Shown here: positions 9,840-20,272 of the stretch, piece by piece
How the letters are laid out: every line of letters begins with the position of its first letter
Numbering within the stretch: position 1 is the first letter of the stretch
Assembly (NCBI GenBank): GCA_020746995.1
Contig: JAGPXD010000004.1
Coordinates: 1,984,001-2,048,000, forward strand
Source of the DNA: Plectosphaerella cucumerina
Lineage: Eukaryota; Ascomycota; Sordariomycetes; Glomerellales; Plectosphaerellaceae
Length of the DNA stretch: 64,000 nt
Direction of reading: 5' to 3'
Made by a program: the position numbers and the translations under genes
The notes under the pieces: generated by a model
The model's input: the letters and a program-made list of their open reading frames with translations, nothing else
What the model was told of the DNA's origin: nothing
The model's database searches: none

Positions 9840-11652
9840 CTAGAGATTAAGGGATCTCGTGATCGGAATCACGAATGTAAGAATCATGCAAATCACAATC
9901 GCAGCCAGCAGCTTGGCCACCTCTTCCGAGCCAAACTGGAATCCAGGGTTCATCCTGTCCAGCGCCTCCGTCTTGAACTTCCGTGCGGTGTGGTATGTCT
10001 CCCGGACTGTCTTGCTGTCTGTCCACGGAATCGTCACACGCTGGTCCTCAAGGATCTGCTCCGTCGTGATCTTGGCGCCCGCCAGCACGATGGGCACACC
10101 AGTTCCGGGGTGCGTGCTCGCGCCGACGAAGTAGGCATTCTTCAGGCCCTCAGCGCGGGTGCGCGGCCGGAAGGCCAGAACGTTGGGCACGCTGTGCGAC
10201 AGGCCGAGGATGGCGCCCTTGTCGAGGTTGAACTTGTCCTCCCAGGTGAGCGGCGTGTTGACGATTTCGTTTGTGATGTGGTCGCGGATCGAGGCGCAGC
10301 CGGTGCGGTTGCTGATTGTGGCGAGGACGGCGGCGCGGGCGCGGTCGACGATGATGCTCCAGTCTGTCTCGGATGTCGGCAGGCCGGAGGACTGGACGCC
10401 GCCCTTGGACTGCTGCAGGTGGCCGACTGGGACGAGCACGATGATACTCTCGCAGCCTTCGGGGGCGGCCGTGGGATCGACGCGGCTGGGAACGTTGACG
10501 TAGAAGCTAGGGTCGGTGGGGAGGGAGTGGCGCTTGAAGATGCTGTCGAAGGAGTCGCGGTACTCCTCGGCGAGGAAGATGTTGTGCGTCTGCAGCTCGG
10601 GGAACTTGCGGTTGACGCTCCAGTAGAAGGAGATGGAGCTGCAGGAGGCTTCCTTCTTCTGCAGCGACCGGCTGTAGCTTTTGATGGCGGGCGTCTTGGG
10701 AAGGAGGTTGCCGTAGGCGTAGACGAGATCAGCGTTGACAACCACCACGTCGGCCGTCAATGTCTCTCCGTTCTCGAGAAGGACGCCCGTAGCCTTGCTG
10801 TTGTCGTCTGACGCCAAGACCCCCGAGACGCCCGTGTTCAGGCGGTACTGCACGCCCAGGCGCTCTCCAACCTTGACGAGGGCTTCGATGACTTTGTGGA
10901 AGCCGCCCTTGGGGTACCAGATGCCCTCGGCGTACTCGGTGTATTGAAGCAGTGAGTAAGTGGCGGGGGCATCAAACGGTGACATGCCCATGTACATTGT
11001 CGCAAACGTGAAAACGCGCCTCAATCGCTCGGTCCAGAAGTATCGGCTCGCCCGCGCCCAGATGCTCTCGAGCGGGTGGAGTGTGATGACATGGCGGAGG
11101 AAGTCGGGCCTGGCAAGCTCGTAGAGGGCGGTGAAGTTCCTGTGCAGCACATCGCTGACGGACACCTCGTAATGAGAGTGAGCCTCGTGAAGCCACTTCA
11201 GGTACCTCGCGAAGCCGGCCTTGCCCTCCCAGCGCTCAATCTCCTCCTTCATGACGGCAAGATCCGAGGAGTGGCGGAAGAGCTCGCCATCGTGGAACCA
11301 AATGTTGTAGTTTGTGCCCTGGCAGCGGAGCAGGTCGACGCCGGCGCCCTCCATGGTGGTGCCAAGGTCGCGGAAGGTCTCCTGGAAGAGTTGGGGTAGC
11401 AGGAACAGCGAGGGGCCCTGGTCGAAGCGGAATCCCTCGTGATGAATCAGGGAGCAGCGGCCGCCTGTGAAGGAGTTCTTCTCGACGACGGTGACATCGA
11501 AACCCGACTTTGCGAGCCGCGCCGCCGTTGCGACACCGCCAGCACCAGCGCCTAAGACTGTGAGCTGTGGCGGCCGGGAAGAGTAGAGGACAGAGTGACA
11601 TACCGATGACAATGGCTGACCTGCGTCCTTTCGTTCCAGCGTGTTTCTCCAT
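9840..11652 (-). CDS. carB: Phytoene desaturase (CrtI/CarB/AL-1 type)
   Basis: Two exons (11652-11604 and 11551-9840) encode 586 residues; the intron 11552-11603 has GTATGT and CTTAG ends. The enzyme introduces double bonds into phytoene using FAD; fungal members make lycopene or 3,4-didehydrolycopene. The N-terminus carries the dinucleotide-binding fold (SAIVIGAGAGGVATAARLA, then a GGR about residue 45). The C-terminal half has the phytoene-dehydrogenase signature around NAYFVGASTHPGTGVP. A hydrophobic segment near residues 560-580 would anchor it to membranes, as in other fungal CrtI enzymes. Length fits the family. The intron splits the glycine motif. It is divergently transcribed from the carRA-type gene, which suggests co-regulation, probably by light as in Neurospora and Fusarium (inference). 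Confidence 0.96.
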
Positions 11653-13257
11653 GTTGACTCACTAAACTGTTTGAACTTCGAAGCCGTTGTGTAAAGTGGA
11701 TGAAGATGAAGATCTCCCGGACAAAACCTAACAGTCACGAAACGGGTACAGCGGACATATGAGCAGGAGGCTAGGGAGAATTCACATGTGGTCCCATGCT
11801 ACCGGGACGGCATCTCATCCCCTCGGGGTCTGATAAGGTCCGGGACCGAGACCAGTGGTAGACTGCCATGTCGATGACATGCAACACCAGGCACCAAAGG
11901 GGGCTTGGCTGTTGGCAAGAGATCCATCGAGCTCGGCCGAGCCTGGAGTGATGACACCTCGACAGCCGCCGGGAGACATGGCTAGCTCGTTGAGCCGCCA
12001 GTGGCAGGGTGGGGGGTCAGGTCTGCGTCCGCCGGGGTCAATTGAGCGATTCGCTGCTCTTCTCAGCTTGTCAGAAGGTAGCACGTGTGTTCAGGGCGAG
12101 TAGTTGGCATGAGCATGTGCGAGTGCGACAGAATGCAGACAAGATGACAGGGGTGTGATGCAAACAATTCATAGTCTCGGTGTCATCATTCGCAGTACAA
12201 TTTCAGGAGGAGGCGGGGTCGGTGCTGAGTCAGCGGAGGAATGCGGTTCTTCTCCCCTCTCTGCCCCTTCCCCCAAATGCGATGGCTGCAACATGGACTT
12301 TTCCCAGCCTTTTTGACCACCATCCCAAGGACCCTCCACCGCTAGCACGTATCTAGCTGGCTTTGCAGCAAATGCTCTCCGTTCTCGTCTGACGGACTCT
12401 CATACGTACCATTCATGAATCACTGCCCGGCCCACCACTTCTTTCGTAAAACGATGTGTGTCCAGCCAAGCAAAGCCGCGTCTTAGGGGGCCGGACAGAT
12501 GCGATATGAACGCATCATAGACTCTCCCGTACCCCTGTCCCGCCCTACTCTGTTCAACGTCTCCCGCGCCCGCCACCACATCGCATTCGCCTAAATCGTC
12601 CGGTCACCGCTCCGGCGCGCCCCATTCGCCTCGCGCGCGCGCAATTGACCCAGAGATCTGGAGATAACAGCCCGGCCAGCCAAGACCTCCGAAGACCGAA
12701 GTCTCCGTCCTCCCGCGCGGTGGTTGGGACGAGCCCTGCGTTGCGATAGCGCAGTCAGACAGGGGAAGCCATGTGCTCGTTGAATAATCCAGGCGGAGAC
12801 GTTGTTGATGTCAGCTGCGTGTAACTCTGCATCACCCCTTGCCCCTGGAGGTACAAACCAGACAAGTCGCCGGAACGTTCTTGTCGTTGTCGCGTCCCAC
12901 GCTGCCAGTCTGTTGACCCTGACATTTTCTTCCGCAAACTCCGGGCCTGTATCAGCAGCTGCCTACAAACTCCCGGGTCTCCCTAGCCTGCACCAGAGAG
13001 TCTCGACATCACCACATCATCTGACCCCCCTGCGCCTCTTCGTCCACGTCGGCAGTAGTTGACACATCTTCATCTGCGGCACCCTTGACAAGATCTCCAG
13101 CACCAGTTAGCTTGGCAGGCACGAGTCGGACCCGAGCTGCACATATCAGTGCTCCAGCTCCGGCTTGGTGACGACTGGCCGTCATTTTTTCTCATCGGTC
13201 TCGGCTCCAGCGTTTGAGCGCCATTTTCACCGACGACCACCTAACCAGTTGCCCACC
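11653..13257. promoter_or_regulatory. Shared divergent promoter region of carB and carRA
   Basis: A 1.6 kb intergenic region separates the two start codons, so both carotenoid genes take their upstream control from here. GATC sequences occur near 11710, 11922, 12654 and 13090. GATC-type cores are part of White Collar light-response elements in Neurospora, but I see no clear paired element and do not claim one. No coding potential was recognised; the short frames overlap on both strands. Confidence 0.6.
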
Positions 13258-15252
13258 ATGGGTTACGACTATGCTCTCGTGTGAGTCAGCCAAAGGCTGC
13301 AAACCAAAGCAGCTCATATCAGCTTGGCCAGTGACTTACCCGTCTGTAGACATCTCAAGTACACCATACCCGCGGCTGCAGCCCTGGGTCTTCTTGGGTA
13401 CCCGCTGTTCACACGCCTAGACGCGGCTCGGACGATATTCATCGTCACAATCGCTGTCCTTGCAACCATTCCATGGGACTCATACGTATGTTTGTACCAG
13501 GCTGATCTCATGTGAATGCGTACTGACCCAATGCAGCTCATTCGCACCAAGATATGGACATATCCCGCTGATGCCGTCCTCGGCCCCACGTTCTTCTCCA
13601 TTCCGCTTGAAGAGCTCTTCTTCTTCTTCATTCAGACGTACATCACAGCCCAGCTCTACATCATCCTCAATAAGCCCGTGCTTCATGCGCAACACCTCAA
13701 CTCCAGCCAAACCCTGCCCCGGTGGATACCCCGCGTAAAGCTTCTGGGGCAGGCCTTCCTCAGCTTGTGCACCGTGCTCGGTTTCTGGCTCATCTCCAGC
13801 AGAGGCGTCGGCACGTATCTAGGCCAGATTCTCGCCTGGGCGGCCCCCTTCGCCCTGCTGACATGGACTATCACCGCCCACTTCATCTTGGCCCTACCTC
13901 TGACATCAACGGTCGTACCTGTCATGCTTCCTACCATTTATCTCTGGATTGTGGATGAAATGGCACTCGGGCGCGGAACATGGGCCATCGAAAGCGGGAC
14001 GAAGCTTGGCGTACGCCTCTTTGGAAGTTTGGAGATTGAGGAGGCCGTCTTCTTTTTGGCCACCAACCTCATGATTGTCTTTGGTCTTGCAGCTTTCGAC
14101 AAGGCAGTTGCGGTAGTGGACGCGCACCCGGAGATTTTCGAGAAGCCGTCAGATGATCTGTCATTCTCGCTGCTTCAAGCCAGAGTGCTCTCGCCCGAGA
14201 AGTACGACATGGACCGCATCATGGGCATTCGGCACGCCTGCGCAAGACTGCAGAAGAAGAGCCGCAGTTTCCACCTCGCCAGCTCAGTATTCCCGGGCCG
14301 TCTGCGTATTGACCTGACTCTGCTGTAAGTGCTTTTGGACTCGTCTGATGAAGATGTGCTGACCCATCGCAGATATTCCTACTGCCGCTTGGCCGATGAT
14401 CTCGTGGATGATGCCGAGAATAGTGCGGAATCTGCAGTCTGGGTTGAGAAGCTGCACAAGCACCTCGACCTCAGATACAGCAAGCCAAGTGTACTGCAAC
14501 CTGGCGAGAACCAAGCGTCCCTGCAGTACGCCACGGAAAACTTCCCTTCCTCCTCCCTTTCAGGTCTTGGACTCCTCCCGGCGCATCTGTTGCCCAAGCG
14601 ACCCCTGGACGAGCTCCTGGAAGGTTTCAAGATGGACCTGGGCTTCGATGAGGCCGCAGGCTCATTCCCTATTACCAATGAGAAGGAGCTGGAGCTCTAT
14701 GCCTCTCGCGTCGCCAGCACCGTCGGCCAACTCTGTGTTGAGCTTGTCTTCCACCATTGCTGCGATGGGTCCCGCTCAGAACCCCTGAACGAAGTCCAGC
14801 GCGACACTCTCCGTGGCGCTGCCTGCCGTATGGGATTGGCGCTGCAATATGTCAACATTGCCCGCGACATCATCGTCGATGCCCGCATCAACCGCGTCTA
14901 TCTCCCGACGACCTGGCTGAAAGAGGAAGGCTTGACACCTGAAGATGTCCTCGCCGACCCCACCAGCCCAGCAGTTGAGAAAGTGCGAAGCCGTCTTTTG
15001 CGGACTGCTTTCGAGGACTACCATGCGTCCCGAGCGGCAATGCAGGGTCTTCCCAAGGCGGCACGTGGCCCCATGATCGTTGCCGTGGAGAGCTACATGG
15101 AGATTGGCCGTGTTCTTGTCGAACGGCAAACCGTTGCGCAAAAAGTCAGCGAGAAGGAGAGGAAAGCCAGGGCCGCGGTCGGAACTGGCAAGGCGACTGT
15201 GCCCAAGGGGAGAAGGATCTGGGTTGCTTGGAGCAACCTGATGCGATCTTAG
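13258..15252 (+). CDS. carRA: Bifunctional lycopene cyclase / phytoene synthase (CarRA/AL-2)
   Basis: Four exons (13258-13280, 13350-13485, 13537-14324, 14373-15252) encode 608 residues, the usual size of fungal AL-2/CarRA. The N-terminal half is the membrane-embedded lycopene cyclase, with two tandem hydrophobic units each carrying a Glu-Glu motif (PLEELFFF at 76-83, LEIEEAVFF at 218-226). From about residue 285 it is phytoene synthase: SFHLASSVFP, the first Asp motif DDLVDD (324-329) and the second NIARDIIVDA (477-486), which bind the Mg-diphosphate of geranylgeranyl diphosphate. The product makes phytoene and, after desaturation by CarB, cyclises the ends. The start ATG has a CCACC context and exon 1 has only 23 coding bases. 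No sign of inactivation. Confidence 0.97.
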
Positions 15253-15621
15253 ACGTTATTCCGCGTGAAAACTTCTACTTTATAGAGGAGGAATGGGTTT
15301 TCCGTGAAGGAGGCCGCATTTTGCACATTTGATCCGACGTTTCTAGAATAGTTAGCGGTCTGTTGTGTTCAAATCTAATCCATTGAAGTTAGCCCCTGGA
15401 TCTGTCCACCAGCCCTGAGGATATCCCCACCCCTGAACACATCTTACTCCCAACAGAGATCCTTAACTCTGATTAAAACACCTGGAAAACCATTCTATTC
15501 AGCCTTCCCGTGCAGAAGATGCACCATTCCAAAGTAACAAGCTCGAACAGAGGGGCAGGGTGATGTGTGAACTTCACTCCTCGCATTGATAGTCAGTGAC
15601 TCTACCTGGGTAGAGCACATT
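15253..15621. other. Intergenic, carRA 3' region
   Basis: AT-richer non-coding sequence that probably includes the carRA 3' UTR and polyadenylation site. No gene or RNA was recognised before the tRNA at 15622. Confidence 0.5.
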
Positions 15622-15695
15622 GGTCGGTTAGCTCAGTTGGTTAGAGCGTCGTACTAATAATGCGAAGGCCATGAGTTCGACCCTCATACTGACCA
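15622..15695 (+). tRNA. tRNA-Ile (anticodon AAT)
   Basis: The 74-nt sequence folds fully as a tRNA. The acceptor GGTCGGT pairs with ACTGACC plus discriminator A. The D-arm contains TAGCTCAGTTGG, the anticodon loop is CTAATAA (anticodon AAT), and the T-arm contains GTTCGAC. A T5 run follows within a few bases and fits Pol III termination. An identical copy lies on the minus strand at 42539-42612. Confidence 0.96.
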
Positions 15696-16074
15696 TTGTT
15701 TTTGCTTCCTTGTGCATTAGAACAGGCCATCATCTCTCCTTTTTTGGCATCCATAGTAAAGACGGTTAGGGAAAATGGCATTGGAGATGGTTTCAAAGTT
15801 TTATTACCCCAGGCACCATTGGCTGGGTGTGTGGTATCCAATCACATAAACACTTGGCGGCGTGGACAAACACAGCTGTGACGGGAGCTTCCTGTAGCTC
15901 GCCGGAGCTCCACTCCGATCAACCTCCAGCTCAAATACAACATCAACACCAAATCCCGGGGCAGCTCCGACGCCCTTCTCTCCACTGGCACTTCGCCAAC
16001 AATTTGTCAGTGCCTCGAACAATCGCCCACCGCCAGACAACTGCGACGTCTGCCCGCCCGGCACCAGCGCACCA
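15696..16074. other. Intergenic, leader of mitochondrial hotdog gene
   Basis: Contains the tRNA terminator at its left end and the promoter and leader of the gene at 16075. No other feature was recognised. Confidence 0.5.
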
Positions 16075-17816
16075 ATGGCTTCCAACGCCCCTCGACAGCT
16101 CCTTCGAGGCGCGTCGCGCCATGCGCCGCCGTCACGACCTCTAGCCACACCATCAACCTGCCGGTTTCTCCCCCGCCCGAACCCGTACACACACCTCCCC
16201 ATCCGCTCCTACAACCCGCGGCCCAAGCAGAGAGTCCCACCCGCGCCGCCGCTGCCAGAACGAAGCGCCTACGCCCAAAAGGCCGAGGAGCGCGCCCTCC
16301 TCTCCAAGCTCTCGACCCTCTCCCCCGACCAGATCACCGCCCTCCTCTCCGAGACCGCGAACCCGCCGCCGCCGGGAGGCCCGACATATGCGCCCAGCGG
16401 CTCGGGGAGCAAATCCTGGCAGCAGAGGCTGCTCCGGCCGGTCTTGCTCGCCCTCGCCGCCTTCGTTTTCGGCAACACGCTCGGCCAGAGATTTATAGAT
16501 GAAGACATAGCCTTGCGCATTCTGGACCAGTTCGATGACCTCGAGGAAAAAGATGATTATATCCACACGGGAGAGGAGAGGTCTCTCTCCGTCATCGTCA
16601 ACACGGCTGCCGCGGCCGCGATGATAGGGGGCAGCGGGATGGAGCTGTTGGGTCTCCCGAAGCACGGCTTGTACATCACGAACCCTTCTACGGGACTGGT
16701 GTCTTATGTGGTAAGTCACGCCAACCCCTCCCAACATGTTTCCTCAGTCTGAGGCACGCTCGTGATGATCGAGTTTTCCGTGAGAGACCTACCTGCTAAC
16801 CCATCACGTCGCAGTGCCGCGGCTGGATGAAGCCAGGATATGTCATCCAGCGGGGGGTGCCTGCCCTCATCGACCCGGATAGTACAACCGTCACCCCCGA
16901 GGGTGCCTACGACGAGAAAGGCAAAGTCGTCTCCTGGCCTGCACACATGCGTCTCCTGGAGAAGGTGGGCATCACCAACGAGCTCGTCGCGCGCAGGAAG
17001 CAGCATCTCGTCGCTGGTACCTACGCCTCCGCCAGCACCCTCGGCGGCATATATCAGATCATGCAAGATCCCGACACGGACGAACTTTCCGTGGTAGTCA
17101 GCTTCGGGAAGCGCATGGCGAGTAACCCCCCCCCCCAACCCCCCCAACCCCCCCAACCCCCCCCCTTACAAAATTCTCCCTAGCTCTCTCCGATAGGTGT
17201 CACTAGGGATATAAGGAACAGCCGGGGCAACTCAAGACACTCACAAGGGGGCTTCTGCTAACATTCTGGTATCGTAGGCCGGTCATGTCGGCATAGTCCA
17301 CCCCGGCGCCATCGCCACTGTCCTCGATGAGGTAAAAGCCACCGGAACATCCGCCGAGGGGATGATCCAATGCTGACCGAGTACCGTCTCTAGTCCATGG
17401 GCCGCCTCGCCATGCGCACGCTGCCGGCCAAGACGGCCGTCACCGCAAAGCTCGTCCTCAGATACTCAGAGGAATCGCAGCCTTCAGTCGACAGCGCTTT
17501 CCGTATCCGGCTGGACGTCCTGACGAAGGAGGCAGCGAAAGAACTAGAGGAAAACCTGCGCAACGATGCCGCCTTTTCCATGGAAGATGGCAAAGTGCTG
17601 CGTCGTGGGAGCGACACACCCGTGCTCCTGACACCTATGACTCATGGGAAACCGACGCCGACGCTCGTCGACCTCGACCAGGTCCAGACGGACAGGAAGG
17701 TCTGGATCAGAGCGCGGATGTACGGTGTAGTCCAAAACCAGCTCTACTGTGAAGCAAAGGGGCTCTTCGTGGTGCCCAAGGACATCGAGCTCGAACAGCT
17801 CGGTGAGCACTGGTGA
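16075..17816 (+). CDS. Mitochondrial hotdog-fold (thioesterase-superfamily) protein
   Basis: Four exons (16075-16710, 16815-17117, 17278-17331, 17394-17816) encode 471 residues. The Arg/Ser/Pro-rich N-terminus looks like a mitochondrial presequence and is followed by a membrane segment (about 119-136). The C-terminal part has the PaaI/4HBT hotdog signature: VHPGAIATVLDESMGRLA, with H321 in the HGG-like position and D330 in the helix. Related fungal proteins (UPF0644 type) are mitochondrial, and acyl-CoA thioester hydrolysis is inferred, not shown. The second intron is best explained by a GC donor at 17118-17119. It keeps the frame (SFGKRM joined to AGHVGIVHP), whereas the nearby GT at 17122 breaks it. 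That intron carries a long poly-C tract. The third coding exon is only 54 bases. Confidence 0.85.
17125..17165. repeat. C-rich tract inside intron (G-quadruplex-type on minus strand)
   Basis: Four runs of seven or more C separated by AA occupy about 40 bases. The minus strand therefore has four G runs with TT loops, a textbook pattern for G-quadruplex formation, and the plus strand could form an i-motif. The tract begins a few bases after the presumed GC donor of intron 2. Confidence 0.9.
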
Positions 17817-18046
17817 GACGAAGCGAGTGATCCCATTCGATCGACATGGCTCACCGTAGCGATTAATCTTTCTTCACACGCGGGGTTGGGAGATCTAAAA
17901 ATTATACCCTATTGATGCACCAATAAACCATGTTCACGCCAACCGTCTACGGATATCGGACGTTTGTGTTCTGAATTGTTGTCTCGTGACGACCCTGAAG
18001 ATCATGTTCCCTCGTTGTGCAAAGTATAAACTCCAATCTAGGTCCG

Positions 18047-20272
18047 TCAAACACCAGGGTTCGTTGTGGTCCAGTGTGGACGATTCATCGGCGCCGCATA
18101 GTAGGCTCCGCCGTCATAAGGGGGCGGCTGTGGTGTGTAGCCGTTGGTCCAACGCCCAGTCATGTATGCACCACCACCTCGGCCTCCTCGAGGAGGTCCA
18201 CCGCCTCCACGACCTCGGTATCCGCGGTACTGACCCCTGGACCCGCCAGGGCCACCGCGGTACCCATTGCCATTGCCATTACCGTACTGTCCCGGGCCGT
18301 ATGCGTCATATGGTCGCTGCTGGTATTGCTGACCTTGCACTGGGTAATACTCGGCCTGATATGCGTGTCCATTGCCCATATCGTGGGGTGGACTGCCGCC
18401 TCCGCCTCCATGGCCAGTGCTGCCATTGCTGTTGCTGTTGCCGTTGCTGCTACCGGACCCATTGCCGTTGCCGTTGCCGTTGCCATTGCCATGACCGTTA
18501 CCACCATTGCCGTTGCCTCCACGTCCGCGGCGGCGCATGTATGGTCTTCTGGACGCCTTGGGCTTTCCCTCCACCGAGAACTCAATCTTCTTAATAGGGT
18601 GTGTCACCATGACATTGTCGCTCAGATGATGGCGGTCGAGATCGGCCTTCGATGCCGTCCACGCTTGGAACACGTTCTCCAGCTTCTCCAGGGGCCGGAC
18701 CTCGGGAACCCACGCCCTGACATACTCTCCATCCTTGTCGTAGTCGAAGGCCTGCTTGACTGGGTTGAAGATGCGCGCTTCACCTCGCGGGTCGTTGCCC
18801 ACGCCGGCGACGTACTGCCAGTTCGACCAGTTGGAACTAACGTCATAGTCCACCAAGAGGCATTCATACCACTCGGCACCATACCGCCAGTCAATGCCAA
18901 GGTGCTTGGTGAGGAAACTGGCAACATTCTGCCGCGCACGGTTGGAAGTGTAGCCGGTGTGGTACAGCTCTCGCTGTGAAGCATCGATGAGGCCCATGCC
19001 GGTGGTGCCTGCCATGAAGCGCTGGAGGGTCATGGCAATTTCGTCTTGTACACCGGGATTCGCTGTTTTCCACTTTCCCTTGTACTCTTCGCGGAAGCCA
19101 GAGTCTCGGAACAGTCGCGGGCCGAACTTGCGGGTGCACAACCGCATGTAGTCCCGCCAGAGAAGCTCAAACCTCACGGCACGGGTGCCGTCGGTCTCAC
19201 CTTCGCCATAACCAGTGACGTCCTTGAACTTGTCCATCTTGCCGTCTTCGTAACCGGCCATCTCCTCATGGATTTGGCGAGCCGTTAGGCAGCCAAGCGC
19301 AAGGTACGCTGAAAGCTTGGTACTGAAGTCGACACCAAGAAGGCCATTTCTGGTCTCCTTGTAGCTCGACATGGCCCCAGTGCGGATGAGGTGCCCAAGT
19401 CGACCTTGGGCCTTGTCCTCGCCACCATCGAGGGGGTGGACGGAGCTGGCGCCCTCTGGGAAGGCCACAGGATCCTCAAGGACCTCTCGGATAGGTTCCA
19501 TCAACGACGACTCCAGGGCATCGTATGAGGTCGGAATCTCAAAAGGCTTGGACTGTGGGGGTACAGATGACTGGTCGGGGAACGGAGGTAGCGATGACTT
19601 GGCAGGTGCTGGCAACGTGGGACGGGGCCGTTCGCGCAGGGGTTCCTGGGTCTTGCGGTAGGTGGTGAAGACATCGGGCAGGTCCTGGGGATCTTTGAGA
19701 TTGGTGTCTCGGCTGTGAAGAGTCACTGTCAGGAATCTATGGCAGCGAAAGGGGGAGCAGACTCACTCGTCAACGAAGTACTTCTCATCCTCCCACAACT
19801 TCCAGTCGACGCCGTGTTCCGAGCACAGACGGGCGATGTCCCGTTCGTCACGCTTCTCTTCAACCGCCTCCTCGGCAGTCATCCAGACGGCTCCGACCTT
19901 CTGTTGCTTCTCGGCGAAGCCCTTGAGGAGAGACTCCAGCGTGTCATCGAAGTGGCCAGCCCGGATGCAAAGATCGTTGCCCAGGGTCTGAAGCGACTGC
20001 TTCAGGTTCCAGACGGACTGGGCGAGGAACTTGGCACGGTGCGGGCCACATCGCCAGTAGTTGCCGAGTTGACTCCTGGCTTCGGGGTATGGAGACTTGG
20101 ATCCATCACGGATGAAGCCAGATACCTCGATCTGCTGTGCGGGAAAGACGTAGACGGGGACGAGGTGTGTGAAACCGTGGTCCTTGACGGAGGCGAGGTG
20201 ATGGAAGATGGGGTTGTCGGAGACGCGGAGGTCGTGCCTCAACAGATAGATGAGGATGTTGGTAGCGCCCAT
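18047..20272 (-). CDS. CRY-DASH cryptochrome/photolyase with Gly-rich RGG tail
   Basis: Two exons (20272-19767 and 19712-18047) encode 723 residues; the intron 19713-19766 is GTGAGT...CACAG. The N-terminal antenna domain begins IYLLRHDLRVSDNP. The FAD domain holds FELLWRDYM (350-358), GYTSNRARQNVASF (about 422-435) and the DASH-type block VDYDVSSNWSNWQYVAG...GNDPR (456-478). CRY-DASH proteins bind FAD and MTHF and repair cyclobutane dimers, mainly in single-stranded DNA; some fungal members also act as blue-light sensors. From about residue 559 the chain is a low-complexity Gly/Asn tail with RGRGG, RGG and RGYRGRGGGG motifs and Tyr/Gln-rich spacer, suggesting RNA binding. The tail is encoded in the main exon, so it is not a splicing artefact. 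The gene lies 2.8 kb beyond carRA and is convergent with the hotdog gene. Confidence 0.95.

Noticed and set aside
11653..13257. Missing carX or opsin gene hidden in the carotenoid intergenic region
   Set aside because: No frame shows the His/Glu motifs of carotenoid oxygenases or the seven-helix, retinal-lysine pattern of opsins.
15641..15841. Minus-strand frame over the tRNA-Ile
   Set aside because: It is the translated antisense of the tRNA plus flank.
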